Assembly (NCBI RefSeq): GCF_033406955.1
Contig: NZ_CP137734.1
Span: 2,790,001-2,854,000 of the forward strand
DNA length: 64,000 nucleotides
Direction of reading: 5' to 3'
Source of the DNA: Streptomyces violaceoruber
GTDB lineage: Bacteria; Actinomycetota; Actinomycetes; Streptomycetales; Streptomycetaceae
Below the pieces are notes generated by a model. It worked only from the letters and a program-made list of their open reading frames with translations, was not told the DNA's origin and did not search any database. Positions 20,175 to 28,602 of the stretch are shown piece by piece. A program made the translations under genes and the position numbers. Within the stretch, counting starts at the first letter, position 1; the number at the start of each line of letters is the position of its first letter.

Positions 20175-21800
20175 TCATCCGTTAGAGGGCGGGAGCGTGG
20201 AGGCGTGACGCCGGGTCCACAGTGTGCGCGCGGAGGCCACGTACGCCTGCGCGCGTGCGACGTGGCCCCTAGGCGCGGGATGTTCCGCCATCCGTTCGTG
20301 GGTGGCGGCCATCTCGTCGACGAACCGGCGTCCCCGCACGGTGAGGTCGGGCGAGCCGACGAGGGCGGGCAGGGCGGCCCCGACCTGGGCGCGGTAGCGC
20401 GCGTGCTGGGCCCACGCCCAGTCCCGGTCCGGCAGCCCGTCGACGAGTGCCCGGCGCTGGTGGAACGCGGCCAGCGCGAGGTGCGAGTACGTGCCCTGGA
20501 GCAGGCCGTCGTAGGGCCGGGGATCGGCGCGCCAGGGGGCGAAGTACCGCGCCGCGGGCCCCGCTCGGTGCAGGGTCACCAGGTCGCTGAGAGCGGCGAG
20601 TTTGGCGTGCTGCAACTCGTGGACGAGGGTGGCGGCGAGGGTCACGGGGTCGGGCGGGGTGCTGCTGAGGAGGGCACCGAACGCCTCACGGCGGGTGGCG
20701 CTGCAACTGCCGCGGCCGGTGCCGACGTCGTGGGGCGTCTCCAGCGGGACGAGGCAGCGCAGCAGCGCGCCCGCTTCGGCGAGGCGTTGCGCGCCGCCCG
20801 TGCGGAGCGCGAGGGCCGTGCCGGACCAGGCCTGCAGCCAGCGTTTGCGTTCCGCGTCGTCGAGGGCGAGCGGTGTGCGCAGGTCGCCGTGGCCGGGGCC
20901 GTCGGGCAGCTCGCGGTACGGGTCGAGGTCGTCCAGCGGCAGGGGCGGTGCCGTCGGGGTGAGGCCGGGGAGCGCGTGGGCGGGCGTCCAGGCGAGGGCG
21001 CCTGACCAGGCGCCGACGCCGCTCTCCAGGTGGACGGTCACGTCGGGGGCGTCGGCCTGGCGCAGGACCAGCCGGCCTTCGGTGCAGGTGACGTCGACGG
21101 GTACGTCGCCGGACCGGGCCGTGTGCAGGGCGCCGAGCGAGGGGAGGGCGAGGACTCCGGCGCGGGCCGTGAGCCGGGTGCTGAACGGGATGCCGGCACC
21201 GGCGGCGACCACCGCGGCGATCGCGCTGAAGTGCGCGAGGTCGCGCCGCAGCCGCCGCTCCCGCTCGCCGCCCGCCGGCCCCGGGGCGGCGTCGAGGCCA
21301 CGCAGACAGGAGCGCGCCCAGGGGCCGGTGAGGGGATGGAACAGACGGGCACGCGCCGGGTTCGCGAACCGCGCGTCGCCACCGGCCGGAGCCGCACCGG
21401 CTCCCGCCCGGCTACGCCACGCACCGGTCGGCGCGTCGTCGGCGGCATGGGTACTCCACGCACCGGTCGGGGCGTCGGCGACGGCGCTCGTACCCCGCGC
21501 ACCGGGCGGGGCGTCGCGGTCGCGGCGCGTTGCCGCGCGGCCGGGCCGGTGCTCCGAGGTCGGCGCGCCCGGCGACGGGAGCCGGTCCGCCTCGGTCAGC
21601 AGCGCCCAGTCCGCGCGCAGCCTCGCCTTCTGCGCGGCGGTGCAGACGGACCGCTCCGCCCCCTCGGCCGCGTCGAGCACCGCACGCAGCAGGAGCAGCC
21701 GCCGCGTGTCCTGGTCCCGCACGAGGAGCGTCAGGGTGTCGGATCCGCCCTCGGTCCGGGCGAGTTCGAGAAGGGCCCGCTCGGGAACGACTGGAAACAT
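20175..21800 (-). CDS. HExxH-type peptide beta-hydroxylase of the FxSxx-COOH system
   Basis: 541 residues. The HExxH motif is VHELQHAKL (His394, Glu395, His398), followed by a downstream YFAPWRADPRP block typical of the FxsB-associated HEXXH family. That family is now described as 2-oxoglutarate-dependent peptide beta-hydroxylases acting on RiPP precursors. The region around 60-140 is low-complexity with repeated APTGAW segments. ATG 21800 overlaps the TGA of the radical SAM gene (ATGA), so the two modifying enzymes are coupled. It likely hydroxylates FxsA after or before cyclophane formation; the target residue cannot be read from the sequence. Confidence 0.85.
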   Translation of the reverse strand: MFPVVPERALLELARTEGGSDTLTLLVRDQDTRRLLLLRAVLDAAEGAERSVCTAAQKARLRADWALLTEADRLPSPGAPTSEHRPGRAATRRDRDAPPGARGTSAVADAPTGAWSTHAADDAPTGAWRSRAGAGAAPAGGDARFANPARARLFHPLTGPWARSCLRGLDAAPGPAGGERERRLRRDLAHFSAIAAVVAAGAGIPFSTRLTARAGVLALPSLGALHTARSGDVPVDVTCTEGRLVLRQADAPDVTVHLESGVGAWSGALAWTPAHALPGLTPTAPPLPLDDLDPYRELPDGPGHGDLRTPLALDDAERKRWLQAWSGTALALRTGGAQRLAEAGALLRCLVPLETPHDVGTGRGSCSATRREAFGALLSSTPPDPVTLAATLVHELQHAKLAALSDLVTLHRAGPAARYFAPWRADPRPYDGLLQGTYSHLALAAFHQRRALVDGLPDRDWAWAQHARYRAQVGAALPALVGSPDLTVRGRRFVDEMAATHERMAEHPAPRGHVARAQAYVASARTLWTRRHASTLPPSNG

Positions 21801-23587
21801 CACGAGGCGCCCCCTTCGGCCGGGCCCGTCCCGGCGGCAGCCGAACCGCTGACAACCGGCCGCACCGAGGCCGCGCCGGCCGACGCGGGACCGGCCGAGG
21901 CGCCCGAACCAGCCGACGCCGGCCCAGCGGGCGCCGGAGCGGTCGCTGGAGCGGTCACCGTCGGCCCGGCCGGCGCTGAGCCGACGGCGGAGGAATCGGC
22001 CGACGCCGGGCCGACGACCGACACACCGGCCGACGCCGGGGCGGAGACGGACGGACCAGCCGAAGCCGGTCCGGCCGGCGCTGGACCGACTGCGGAACCG
22101 GCCGACGCCGGGCCGGCGGCAGAGGTACCGGTCGGCGCTGGTCCGGCGGCAGAGGTACCGGCCGGCGCTGGGCCGATCGCCGACGGACCGACTGGCACTG
22201 TGCCGACGGCGTACGGACCAGCCGACGCCGGTCCGACGACCGACAGACCGACCGACGCCGGAGCCGTCGCGGACTGGCCGGTCGCGGACGGGCCCTTCGC
22301 GGCCGAACCATCCTCCGGAAAACCGTTCGCGGCCGAACCACCCTCCAGCAGACCGCTCACGACCGAACCACCCCCCGGCAGACCGCTCGCGGCCGGGCCG
22401 CCCGGAGTCGGTCCCCCCGCGGCGGCGGTGAGCCGCGAGGACACGTGGCGGATGAAGCGCTGGAGGTCCGCGCAGTACACGGACGGGTTCCGGAAGCCGT
22501 GCCCGGCGCGGTAGCGGTGCGCGTAGTGCCCGCCCCCGCAGACCCGCAGCAGCGGGCAGGCCCGGCACTCCCCCGCGAGCGACGCGGTGCCGGCGTGCCG
22601 GGCGGCGACGCCCGGGTGCCGCAGCGCGTCGTCGAAGGTGTGGCGGAACACGTCGAGGCCGGTGCGCGCGGCGCCGGGGTACGCCGACTTGAGGGAGTCG
22701 ACCTGCTCGATCGACCCGTCGGTCTCCACCACGACCGCGTCGAACGGAGCGAGCCCCAGCGCTTCGGTGGCCGCGGGCAGACCCAGCAGGAGCGCCACGC
22801 ACTCCTCGAAGAGCCGTACCCGGACCTCCCGCCGCCCGGCGGCCCACCAGCGGTCGAAGACGGCGCAGAGCCAGTCGCCGTACCGGACGCCGGTCCGGCC
22901 CGGCGGCGGCGCGGTCCAGTTGCCGTGCGGCAGCAGCAGGTCCAGCGCGGGCGGGCGCAGGCCGAGCAGCGACTCGTACGTCTCTACCGGGTCCAGCGTC
23001 GGGTCGACGACCGTCAGGAGCCCCGCGTACGACTCGGGGAAGCGCTCGGCGACCAGGCGGGCTCCCCGTGCCGCGGCGGGCCAGGACGGGCGGCCGGCGT
23101 GGTCCACCCGCCGTCGGTTGTGGGCGGCGGTGCCTCCGTCGAGGCTGATGCCGACGCGGATGCCGGCGTCGGCCAGGACGGCGAGGCGTTCCTCGGTGAG
23201 CAGGGTGGCGTTGGTCTGCACGGTGGCGTGGACCTGACACCCTCGCGGGACGAGCTCCCGCACCCGCCCGGTGACCTCGGCGAGCGGGCCGGCCCCCGCG
23301 AGCAGCGGTTCGCCCCCGTGCAGAACCAGGGCGAGGTCGCGCAGCGCGTGCCGCTCGGCGTGCTCGGCGATACGGGTGGCGGTGCGGTCCAGGACGGCGG
23401 CGGAGGCGGCGGCGGGACGGTCGCGCCAACTGCCGTCGGGGCCTTCGTAGAGGTAGCAGTAGGTGCACGCGAGGTTGCAGCGGCCGTGCATCTTGACTAT
23501 GAACTGCCGGAAGGGAATGGGTCCTTCGGGGCCGGTCCGCCGACCGGGTGTGCCCGGAGCGGGATCGGTCATGGCCTGTTCCGACAC
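21800..23587 (-). CDS. fxsB: FxsB cyclophane-forming radical SAM/SPASM peptide maturase
   Basis: 595 residues from GTG 23587 (GGGGGG eight bases upstream; ATG 23572 or 23602 also possible). The radical SAM core begins with FRQFIVKMHGRCNLACTYC, the 4Fe-4S cluster Cys being 37, 41 and 44, then HGGEPLL and VQTNATLL. The SPASM-like region has CRACPLLRVCGGGHYAHRY and a final Cys. The family installs a three-residue Phe-centred cyclophane in the FxsA C terminus. After the SPASM domain about 205 residues of Gly/Pro/Ala/Ser repeat follow (separate entry), not usual for this enzyme. It lies between the FxsA precursor and the HExxH hydroxylase. Confidence 0.92.
   Translation of the reverse strand: MSEQAMTDPAPGTPGRRTGPEGPIPFRQFIVKMHGRCNLACTYCYLYEGPDGSWRDRPAAASAAVLDRTATRIAEHAERHALRDLALVLHGGEPLLAGAGPLAEVTGRVRELVPRGCQVHATVQTNATLLTEERLAVLADAGIRVGISLDGGTAAHNRRRVDHAGRPSWPAAARGARLVAERFPESYAGLLTVVDPTLDPVETYESLLGLRPPALDLLLPHGNWTAPPPGRTGVRYGDWLCAVFDRWWAAGRREVRVRLFEECVALLLGLPAATEALGLAPFDAVVVETDGSIEQVDSLKSAYPGAARTGLDVFRHTFDDALRHPGVAARHAGTASLAGECRACPLLRVCGGGHYAHRYRAGHGFRNPSVYCADLQRFIRHVSSRLTAAAGGPTPGGPAASGLPGGGSVVSGLLEGGSAANGFPEDGSAAKGPSATGQSATAPASVGLSVVGPASAGPYAVGTVPVGPSAIGPAPAGTSAAGPAPTGTSAAGPASAGSAVGPAPAGPASAGPSVSAPASAGVSVVGPASADSSAVGSAPAGPTVTAPATAPAPAGPASAGSGASAGPASAGAASVRPVVSGSAAAGTGPAEGGAS
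21803..22420 (-). repeat. Coding low-complexity tail of fxsB (GPASAG-like repeats)
   Basis: The last third of fxsB encodes degenerate repeats of about 6-9 residues such as GPASAG, GPAPAG and SAVGPA. At DNA level it is a GC-rich array built on a GCCGACGCCGG-like unit. The reading frame is open throughout. It could be a flexible linker or a replication-slippage expansion. Confidence 0.85.
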
Positions 23588-23739
23588 TCCAGCACCCCCC
23601 ATGCCGTGACGGTCCGCCGGCGTCGCCGCGAGTCGGCGCCACGGCACCGTGCCGCACGAAGCCGCATTCCCGGCGCGGCGGGTGCCCAAAACTCGGCGCC
23701 GCGAAAGTTGTCCTGTTCACATGTCTTCATGCGCCCGGT

Positions 23740-23759
23740 TGACCGCGGCCGGCCGGTCA
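23740..23759 (-). other. Hairpin directly after fxsA stop (candidate attenuator)
   Basis: TGACCG and CGGTCA arms enclose GCCGGCCG; the 5' arm includes the fxsA stop codon. About 150 bases precede the fxsB start. Such a hairpin could lower read-through so that precursor exceeds enzyme. Small and unproven. Confidence 0.4.
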
Positions 23760-23951
23760 GAAGGAGTTGTCGAAGCCCCACAGCATCTCGCTCGGCTCCG
23801 CGGCCCGCGCCCTCAGTTCTCCCAGCACCTCGCGCAGCACCGGATGTTCGACGGTGCCCAGCTGTGCGAGGTCCAGTTCCAGCAGGTCAGGCAGTGGCTC
23901 CCCGGCGCCCGCAGTCGCCTGCTCCGCCCCGGCCTCGTCCCGTATGTCCAT
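23757..23951 (-). CDS. fxsA: FxsA-type RiPP precursor peptide ending FDNSF
   Basis: 64 residues. The leader carries the LPDLLELDLAQLG motif usual for FxSxx-COOH precursors, then a helical stretch, and the C terminus LWGFDNSF. The last five residues fit F-x-(S/N)-x-x, Asn replacing the usual Ser; Phe-Asp-Asn is a known three-residue cyclophane motif in related triceptide maturases. ATG 23951 has GGAGAGGAAC upstream. It is 20 bases after the vWA gene stop and 169 bases before fxsB. The predicted product is a C-terminally cyclophane-bridged, possibly beta-hydroxylated peptide. Confidence 0.88.
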   Translation of the reverse strand: MDIRDEAGAEQATAGAGEPLPDLLELDLAQLGTVEHPVLREVLGELRARAAEPSEMLWGFDNSF

Positions 23952-23971
23952 GCCCCGTTCCTCTCCTCCAC

Positions 23972-26900
23972 TCACTCCAGGTCGGCGAGCCGCTGCGCCG
24001 TCTGCCGTGCGGTCGGTTCCCCCGTGGCCAGCCGGTCGTCCGGCAACCGGTCCCACTGCGCCCGCGCCGCCGCGTAAGCCTCCCGGGCCGCGCGGGGCCG
24101 CACGGCCGCCTCGAAGGACATACCCCGCCAGTGGTGCGCCTGTGCGGCCAGCTCCACGGCTTCTTGGCGCCGACGCTCGGTTTCGGCCTCCTCCTCGGCC
24201 CGGCGGGCCGACTCGGCGGCCGCCCGGAAGGCCTCGACCGCCACGTCCAGGCGCGCCGCGCGGCCCAGGCTCTGGAACGCCTCGAACTGGGCCTGCCCCA
24301 GCTCCAGTCGGCAGCGTGCCGCCAGCAACGGGTCCTCCGCGTCGGCCGCGGCGAGCCCGAAGAGATGCTCCGCCTCCCGGAGGTCGACCCGGTCGCCGCG
24401 CGCCTGGTACCGGACCATCAGCGCCTGTCCGAGGAGCAGCAACCGGTGGGCGACGCGCCGGCTGCCCGCCGGAGTCTCCATCCGGCAGTCCCGCAGCACC
24501 CGGATCGCGCGGGACAGCTGGCCCTGGCGCCGGTCGGCGGGCTCCAGCGTGGCCAGCCGGAGCAGTACGCCGCCCCACTCGGCGAGCACGTCCGCGTGCG
24601 CGGGCGCGTCCCGGGACATCCAGTGCGCCGCCTGTGCGAACCGGTCGGCGGCCCCGTGCAGTTCGGGCGGCTCCCCCGACTCGGCGTAGCGTGCGACGGC
24701 CACCCGCCCGGCGCGGACCAGCAGGGCCGCGCGCTGCCCCTGCTCGCGGACCCGGCCGAGGGCCTCGTCGGTCCTGGCCTGGGCCTCGTCCAGCGGGCCG
24801 CCCGCCGACAGCAGCGCGTCGACGAGGTCGATCAGCACCCGGACCCGGTCACGGACGGACTCGTTGGTCTCCGGTGCCGGGCCGGCCTCCAGCCCCCGGC
24901 GCAGCGACCGCGCCGACTGCTCCGCGTACAGCCGGACCTGGACCGGGTCCGCCGTCACCTCCGACAGGCGCAGCAGGGTGCGGCCGTGGGCCAGCAGCAG
25001 CTGAGAGGGGCGGTCGCCGCGGTCGGGCCAGGCGTCGGCGAACGCCTCCAGCATGCCGACGGCACTCTGCAGAAGGGCGCTGTCGCCGCCCAGGCGCCAC
25101 TGGGCCTCCAGGGAGGCGACCCGTTCCAGAGTGAGCCGCAGCGCCTCCGCCTCGTCCAGGCCGGGTGCCGCGCAGGCGACCGCGTACTCCCGGTCGGCGC
25201 GCCGCAGCAGGTCGAGTGCGCCGGACCGGTCTCCGCGCCGTCGCGCGTCGGTGGCGGCGGCGTGCAGTACGCGTGCGAGGACGGCGCGCTCGCGCAGGGC
25301 GTGCGGCGACGCGGCGGCCCGTTCGGCGGCCCGGGTGGCCTCCCGCAGCAGCGCGGTACCGCCCTGCACCTCCCACAGCCGCAGGGTGCAGCGCGCGTAC
25401 TCGCCCCACAGCTCCGGGTCGGCGCCGGCCGGCCGTTCCTGCTCGGTGGCGCCGCGCAGCAGCTGCACGGCGTCGATGACGTCCTGAACCATGCCCTCGC
25501 CGTCGAACCGGGCGAGCAGGGCGCGCGCCCGGACGACCGCCCGGTGCGTGGGCCGCTCCGCGGTGACCTGCGGGCCGGTGCGGCTGTCGTACGTCGCGAA
25601 CTGCTCGGGCAACGGCATGAACCGCTCCAGGATCCGGGCCGCGACCTCCGCGAAGGGCTGCGGGACCGGGGCGGTCCCGGCGTCGCCGCCGTTCTCGCCC
25701 GGGTACCCGGGCTCGCCGCCGGAGGGGTGCGGGTGCGGGCGTCCGGGGCCGCCGTCGCCGAGCTGGGCCAGCGCGAGCGCCGGGAAGTTGGGGCCGCCCT
25801 TGCCGAAGTGCTGTTCGATGTACTCCGAGCAGTGCTTGAGGACCAGCATGGCCTCGTCCCGCCCGAGCCGGGACAGCAGGGCCTCGCGCACCTCGGGGTC
25901 GATGTCGTACCACTGGGAGCCGTCGCCGCCCTGGTCCGCGCGGGCCCGGGTGACCAGGCCGCCGACCAGGACCTCGGCGAGCTCGGACGGGCCGGAGCCG
26001 GGCAGCATCGTCCGCTGGACCAGCTGCATCACCGGGAGGCAGAGCGGGGTCGCCGCGAGATAGACGGCCAGGCGCGCGGCGGCCGGAGAGGCACCGGCGC
26101 TGAACCGGCTGACCCGCTCCAACGGCGTGCGGCGGCGGTCCGGGCGGGTGGCCGCGGCGGCCGGATGGTCGGCACGCACCCAGCCCACGGCGCCGGGCAC
26201 CGGACCGGCACCGGCCAGCAGCCGTGCCCACGACCCGAGGGCCACCGGCTCCGGCGGCAGCACGGGCACGGCCAGCGCACCGCGGCGGGCCTCGGCGGCG
26301 CCGGAGGCCGTGCGCACCCGCAGCACGGCGCCGCCGCCCAGGGTGTCACCGCGCGACAGTCCACCGAAGGTGACGGGCAGCCGGGTGCGGTTCCACATGC
26401 GCTGCGGCAGCGGCTGGAGCACGACGACGGGGCCCTGCCGGGTCAGGTGGTGGAGCAGCCGGTGGGCGTGGCCGCCGTGCCACAGCGGGCCGGCGCAGTC
26501 GCTGACCAGGACGACGATCCGGCGTCCGGTCGGATCGCTGAGCCGGTCGGCGGCGTGCAGCGGCGCACCGTACGGGTCGGCGCTGCGGCTGACGGCCGGG
26601 CCCCCGTCGGGCCCCTGGTGCAGATGGCTGACCTGGACGTCCGAGAAGGCTCCCAGCCGGCTGAAGACCTGGGCCAGTTCGGCGAACAGCCGGCCCCACA
26701 CGCGCATCGAGGAGGAGGCGTCCAGCACCAGTTGCAGCCGGGCGTCCCGGCGGGACAGGTACCGGCGGACGGGCAGGATCAGTCCGCCGGCCCGGGCGCT
26801 CACCTCCGCGGTGGCGACCTCGTCGAGCTCGGACCGCAGGGGTGTGGCCGGACTGCGGTATCCCTGCAAGGGGCGCAGGGCACGCTGGAGTTCGAGCGGC

Positions 26901-27406
26901 GCGGGCAGCACGGGGGCGGCGGGCACACCCACCGGCAGTGCGCGGGCCGGGCCGGCTCCGTGCGCACCGGGCCCGTCGCCGGGGGGCAGCGGGTAGAGGG
27001 CCACGCGGCGGGCGGCCGGAGCGGCGGGCGGCTCGGGCGCGGGCGGCCGGGCCCGGTCCGGTGGCAGCGACACGGGTCCGGTGGGCGGCCGGACCACCGC
27101 GGGCGCCACGCGCGCGTCCGGGGCGGGCTCAGCGTCCGTGGCGTCGGCGGAGCGGGTCCACCGGGCCAGCCAGAGCGCGTCGCAGAGCTGCTCGGCGTCC
27201 GGATCCAGGCCGCTCTCCCGCAGCCTCAGGACGAGTCGGGCGAGCGGGTCGTCGGCGGGCACGGCGGCGCGCCCTGTCTCGGAACCCTCGCCACCGGAGC
27301 CGCCGGAGGTGCCGGAGCCGCCGGGGGTACCGGGGCCGCCGGAGGTGCCGGAGCCGCCGGAGGTGCCGTGGTGGCCGGGACCGTGGCGCGCCGTCTCGTC
27401 GGGCAT
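23972..27406 (-). CDS. SAV_2336-type vWA protein with helical-repeat C terminus
   Basis: 1144 residues. The N terminus is a Gly/Ser repeat (about 10-40) and a Pro/Ala-rich linker. The vWA domain (about 220-400) has an intact MIDAS LVLDASSSM (Asp229, Ser231, Ser233) and LVSDCAGP. A winged-helix-like middle (about 480-600) follows, then a long TPR-like alpha-solenoid (about 630-1140). It matches SAV_2336 N-terminal-domain proteins, the vWA partner of MoxR in these loci. It starts four bases after the MoxR stop and ends 20 bases before fxsA. Likely the adaptor that couples the MoxR motor to the protease or to the modified peptide. Confidence 0.85.
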   Translation of the reverse strand: MPDETARHGPGHHGTSGGSGTSGGPGTPGGSGTSGGSGGEGSETGRAAVPADDPLARLVLRLRESGLDPDAEQLCDALWLARWTRSADATDAEPAPDARVAPAVVRPPTGPVSLPPDRARPPAPEPPAAPAARRVALYPLPPGDGPGAHGAGPARALPVGVPAAPVLPAPLELQRALRPLQGYRSPATPLRSELDEVATAEVSARAGGLILPVRRYLSRRDARLQLVLDASSSMRVWGRLFAELAQVFSRLGAFSDVQVSHLHQGPDGGPAVSRSADPYGAPLHAADRLSDPTGRRIVVLVSDCAGPLWHGGHAHRLLHHLTRQGPVVVLQPLPQRMWNRTRLPVTFGGLSRGDTLGGGAVLRVRTASGAAEARRGALAVPVLPPEPVALGSWARLLAGAGPVPGAVGWVRADHPAAAATRPDRRRTPLERVSRFSAGASPAAARLAVYLAATPLCLPVMQLVQRTMLPGSGPSELAEVLVGGLVTRARADQGGDGSQWYDIDPEVREALLSRLGRDEAMLVLKHCSEYIEQHFGKGGPNFPALALAQLGDGGPGRPHPHPSGGEPGYPGENGGDAGTAPVPQPFAEVAARILERFMPLPEQFATYDSRTGPQVTAERPTHRAVVRARALLARFDGEGMVQDVIDAVQLLRGATEQERPAGADPELWGEYARCTLRLWEVQGGTALLREATRAAERAAASPHALRERAVLARVLHAAATDARRRGDRSGALDLLRRADREYAVACAAPGLDEAEALRLTLERVASLEAQWRLGGDSALLQSAVGMLEAFADAWPDRGDRPSQLLLAHGRTLLRLSEVTADPVQVRLYAEQSARSLRRGLEAGPAPETNESVRDRVRVLIDLVDALLSAGGPLDEAQARTDEALGRVREQGQRAALLVRAGRVAVARYAESGEPPELHGAADRFAQAAHWMSRDAPAHADVLAEWGGVLLRLATLEPADRRQGQLSRAIRVLRDCRMETPAGSRRVAHRLLLLGQALMVRYQARGDRVDLREAEHLFGLAAADAEDPLLAARCRLELGQAQFEAFQSLGRAARLDVAVEAFRAAAESARRAEEEAETERRRQEAVELAAQAHHWRGMSFEAAVRPRAAREAYAAARAQWDRLPDDRLATGEPTARQTAQRLADLE
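27290..27375 (-). repeat. GGSGTSGGPG-coding minisatellite in the vWA gene
   Basis: Imperfect 15-30-base repeats (GGTGCCGGAGCCGCCGG-like on the plus strand) encode alternating SGGSGTSGG and GGPGTPGG near the N terminus. The frame is kept. It looks like a slippage-prone linker. Confidence 0.7.
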
Positions 27407-27410
27407 CGCG

Positions 27411-28433
27411 TCACCTCGGGCGATCGAGCCGCTGGATGAGCAGGTCGGCCAGGCGGTCGCGGCTGGGCGTGGCGGCGGCGTCGGTGAGGTATATCGCGTT
27501 GAGCAACTGGTCCGTGGCCAGCAGCTCGCTGCGGGACCGCTCCAGGAACCGCGTGACGAGGTCGTCGCCCGCGCGTGCCGCCTCGTCGCCCAGGTGGGCC
27601 CGTACGAAGGTGGCGAGCCGGTTGTGGTCGGGGCGGCCCAGCTCCAGGTGGATGCAGCGCCGCATCAGCGGGGCCGGGAAGTCGCGTTCGCCGTTGCTGG
27701 TGAGCACCACGAACGGGAAGGCACGGCAGCGCACGCGGCCGTCGCGCACCGGCACCTTCACGCCGTCCGCGGTGAGCACCTCGGCCGTGCGGTCCGGCAG
27801 CCGGTCCGCGACGCGTTCCAGCTCGGGGATGGCGAACTCGCCCTCCTCCAGTACGTTCAGGAGGTCGTTGGGCAGGTCGATGTCGCTCTTGTCCAGCTCG
27901 TCGATGAGCAGGACGCGCGGCTTGTCGGAGGGCAGCAGCGCGGTGCCGAGGGGACCGAGCCGGATGTAGCCGCCGATGCCGTCGACCGCGCCCGGCGTCC
28001 CGGACCCCGGACCGTTGTCCGCCTGCGCGGCGATCTGCACGTCCTGCAGCCGGGCGATGGCGTCGTAGTGGTAGAGGCCGTCCTGGAGTTCGGAGCGGCT
28101 GACGATGGACCAGCGCAGTACGTTGCCCAGGCCCAGTTCGTAGGCCACCGAGTGGGCCAGGGTGCTCTTGCCCGCGCCGGGGCTGCCGGTGACGAGGAGC
28201 GGCCGGCGCAGGTACAGCGCGGCGTTGATCATCTCGAGTTCCTCGGCGCCCGGGCGGTGCAGCTCGGCCAGGTGCCGGTGGGCGCCGAGCCTGCGATCCT
28301 CGGACCCGTCGCCGGAACCCGCCGCGTCCCGGCTCGTGAAGTCCCGCCACGGGGGCGGGTCGGGAAGGCGGTCGATGCCGTCGTGGGGTTCGCCCGCGCC
28401 CCGGTAGATGAGCCACTCGCTGGATTCGCTCAT
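27411..28433 (-). CDS. MoxR-family AAA+ ATPase
   Basis: 340 residues. Walker A GSPGAGKST (Lys89), the YHYDAIARLQD segment after it, Walker B VLLIDELDKSDIDLPNDLLNVLEEGEF, sensor LTSNGERDFP and RRCIHL arginine region. It forms the MoxR/vWA pair with the next gene (4-base gap). The N-terminal 55 residues are extra and acidic. ATG 28433. The gap of 169 bases to the protease gene means it may be read through or have its own promoter. Role: nucleotide-driven remodelling within the protease/vWA/Trypco set. Confidence 0.93.
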   Translation of the reverse strand: MSESSEWLIYRGAGEPHDGIDRLPDPPPWRDFTSRDAAGSGDGSEDRRLGAHRHLAELHRPGAEELEMINAALYLRRPLLVTGSPGAGKSTLAHSVAYELGLGNVLRWSIVSRSELQDGLYHYDAIARLQDVQIAAQADNGPGSGTPGAVDGIGGYIRLGPLGTALLPSDKPRVLLIDELDKSDIDLPNDLLNVLEEGEFAIPELERVADRLPDRTAEVLTADGVKVPVRDGRVRCRAFPFVVLTSNGERDFPAPLMRRCIHLELGRPDHNRLATFVRAHLGDEAARAGDDLVTRFLERSRSELLATDQLLNAIYLTDAAATPSRDRLADLLIQRLDRPR

Positions 28434-28602
28434 GATCCAATCCTCGTCGTCACTCGTCCGGGGGGCGCTGTCGTCGTGGGGCGTCCATCACGGTATCGAT
28501 CCTGAACGGGACTGGTAAGAGGCACATCGCTCAACGGGTGCCTCGTCAGGGGGAGTTGAAACGCCAGGGCGCGCGGTCCACGCGGACCCGCGCGGGCCGC
28601 GG

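Noticed and set aside
20175..23720. HExxH gene extended upstream to 23720 as a fusion
   Set aside because: The extra frame overlaps fxsB out of phase and is arginine/glycine-rich; the ATGA junction at 21800 is the natural start.
22445..27439. 1664-residue plus-strand frame across fxsB and the vWA gene
   Set aside because: Mirror of the real minus-strand genes; repeats and composition only.
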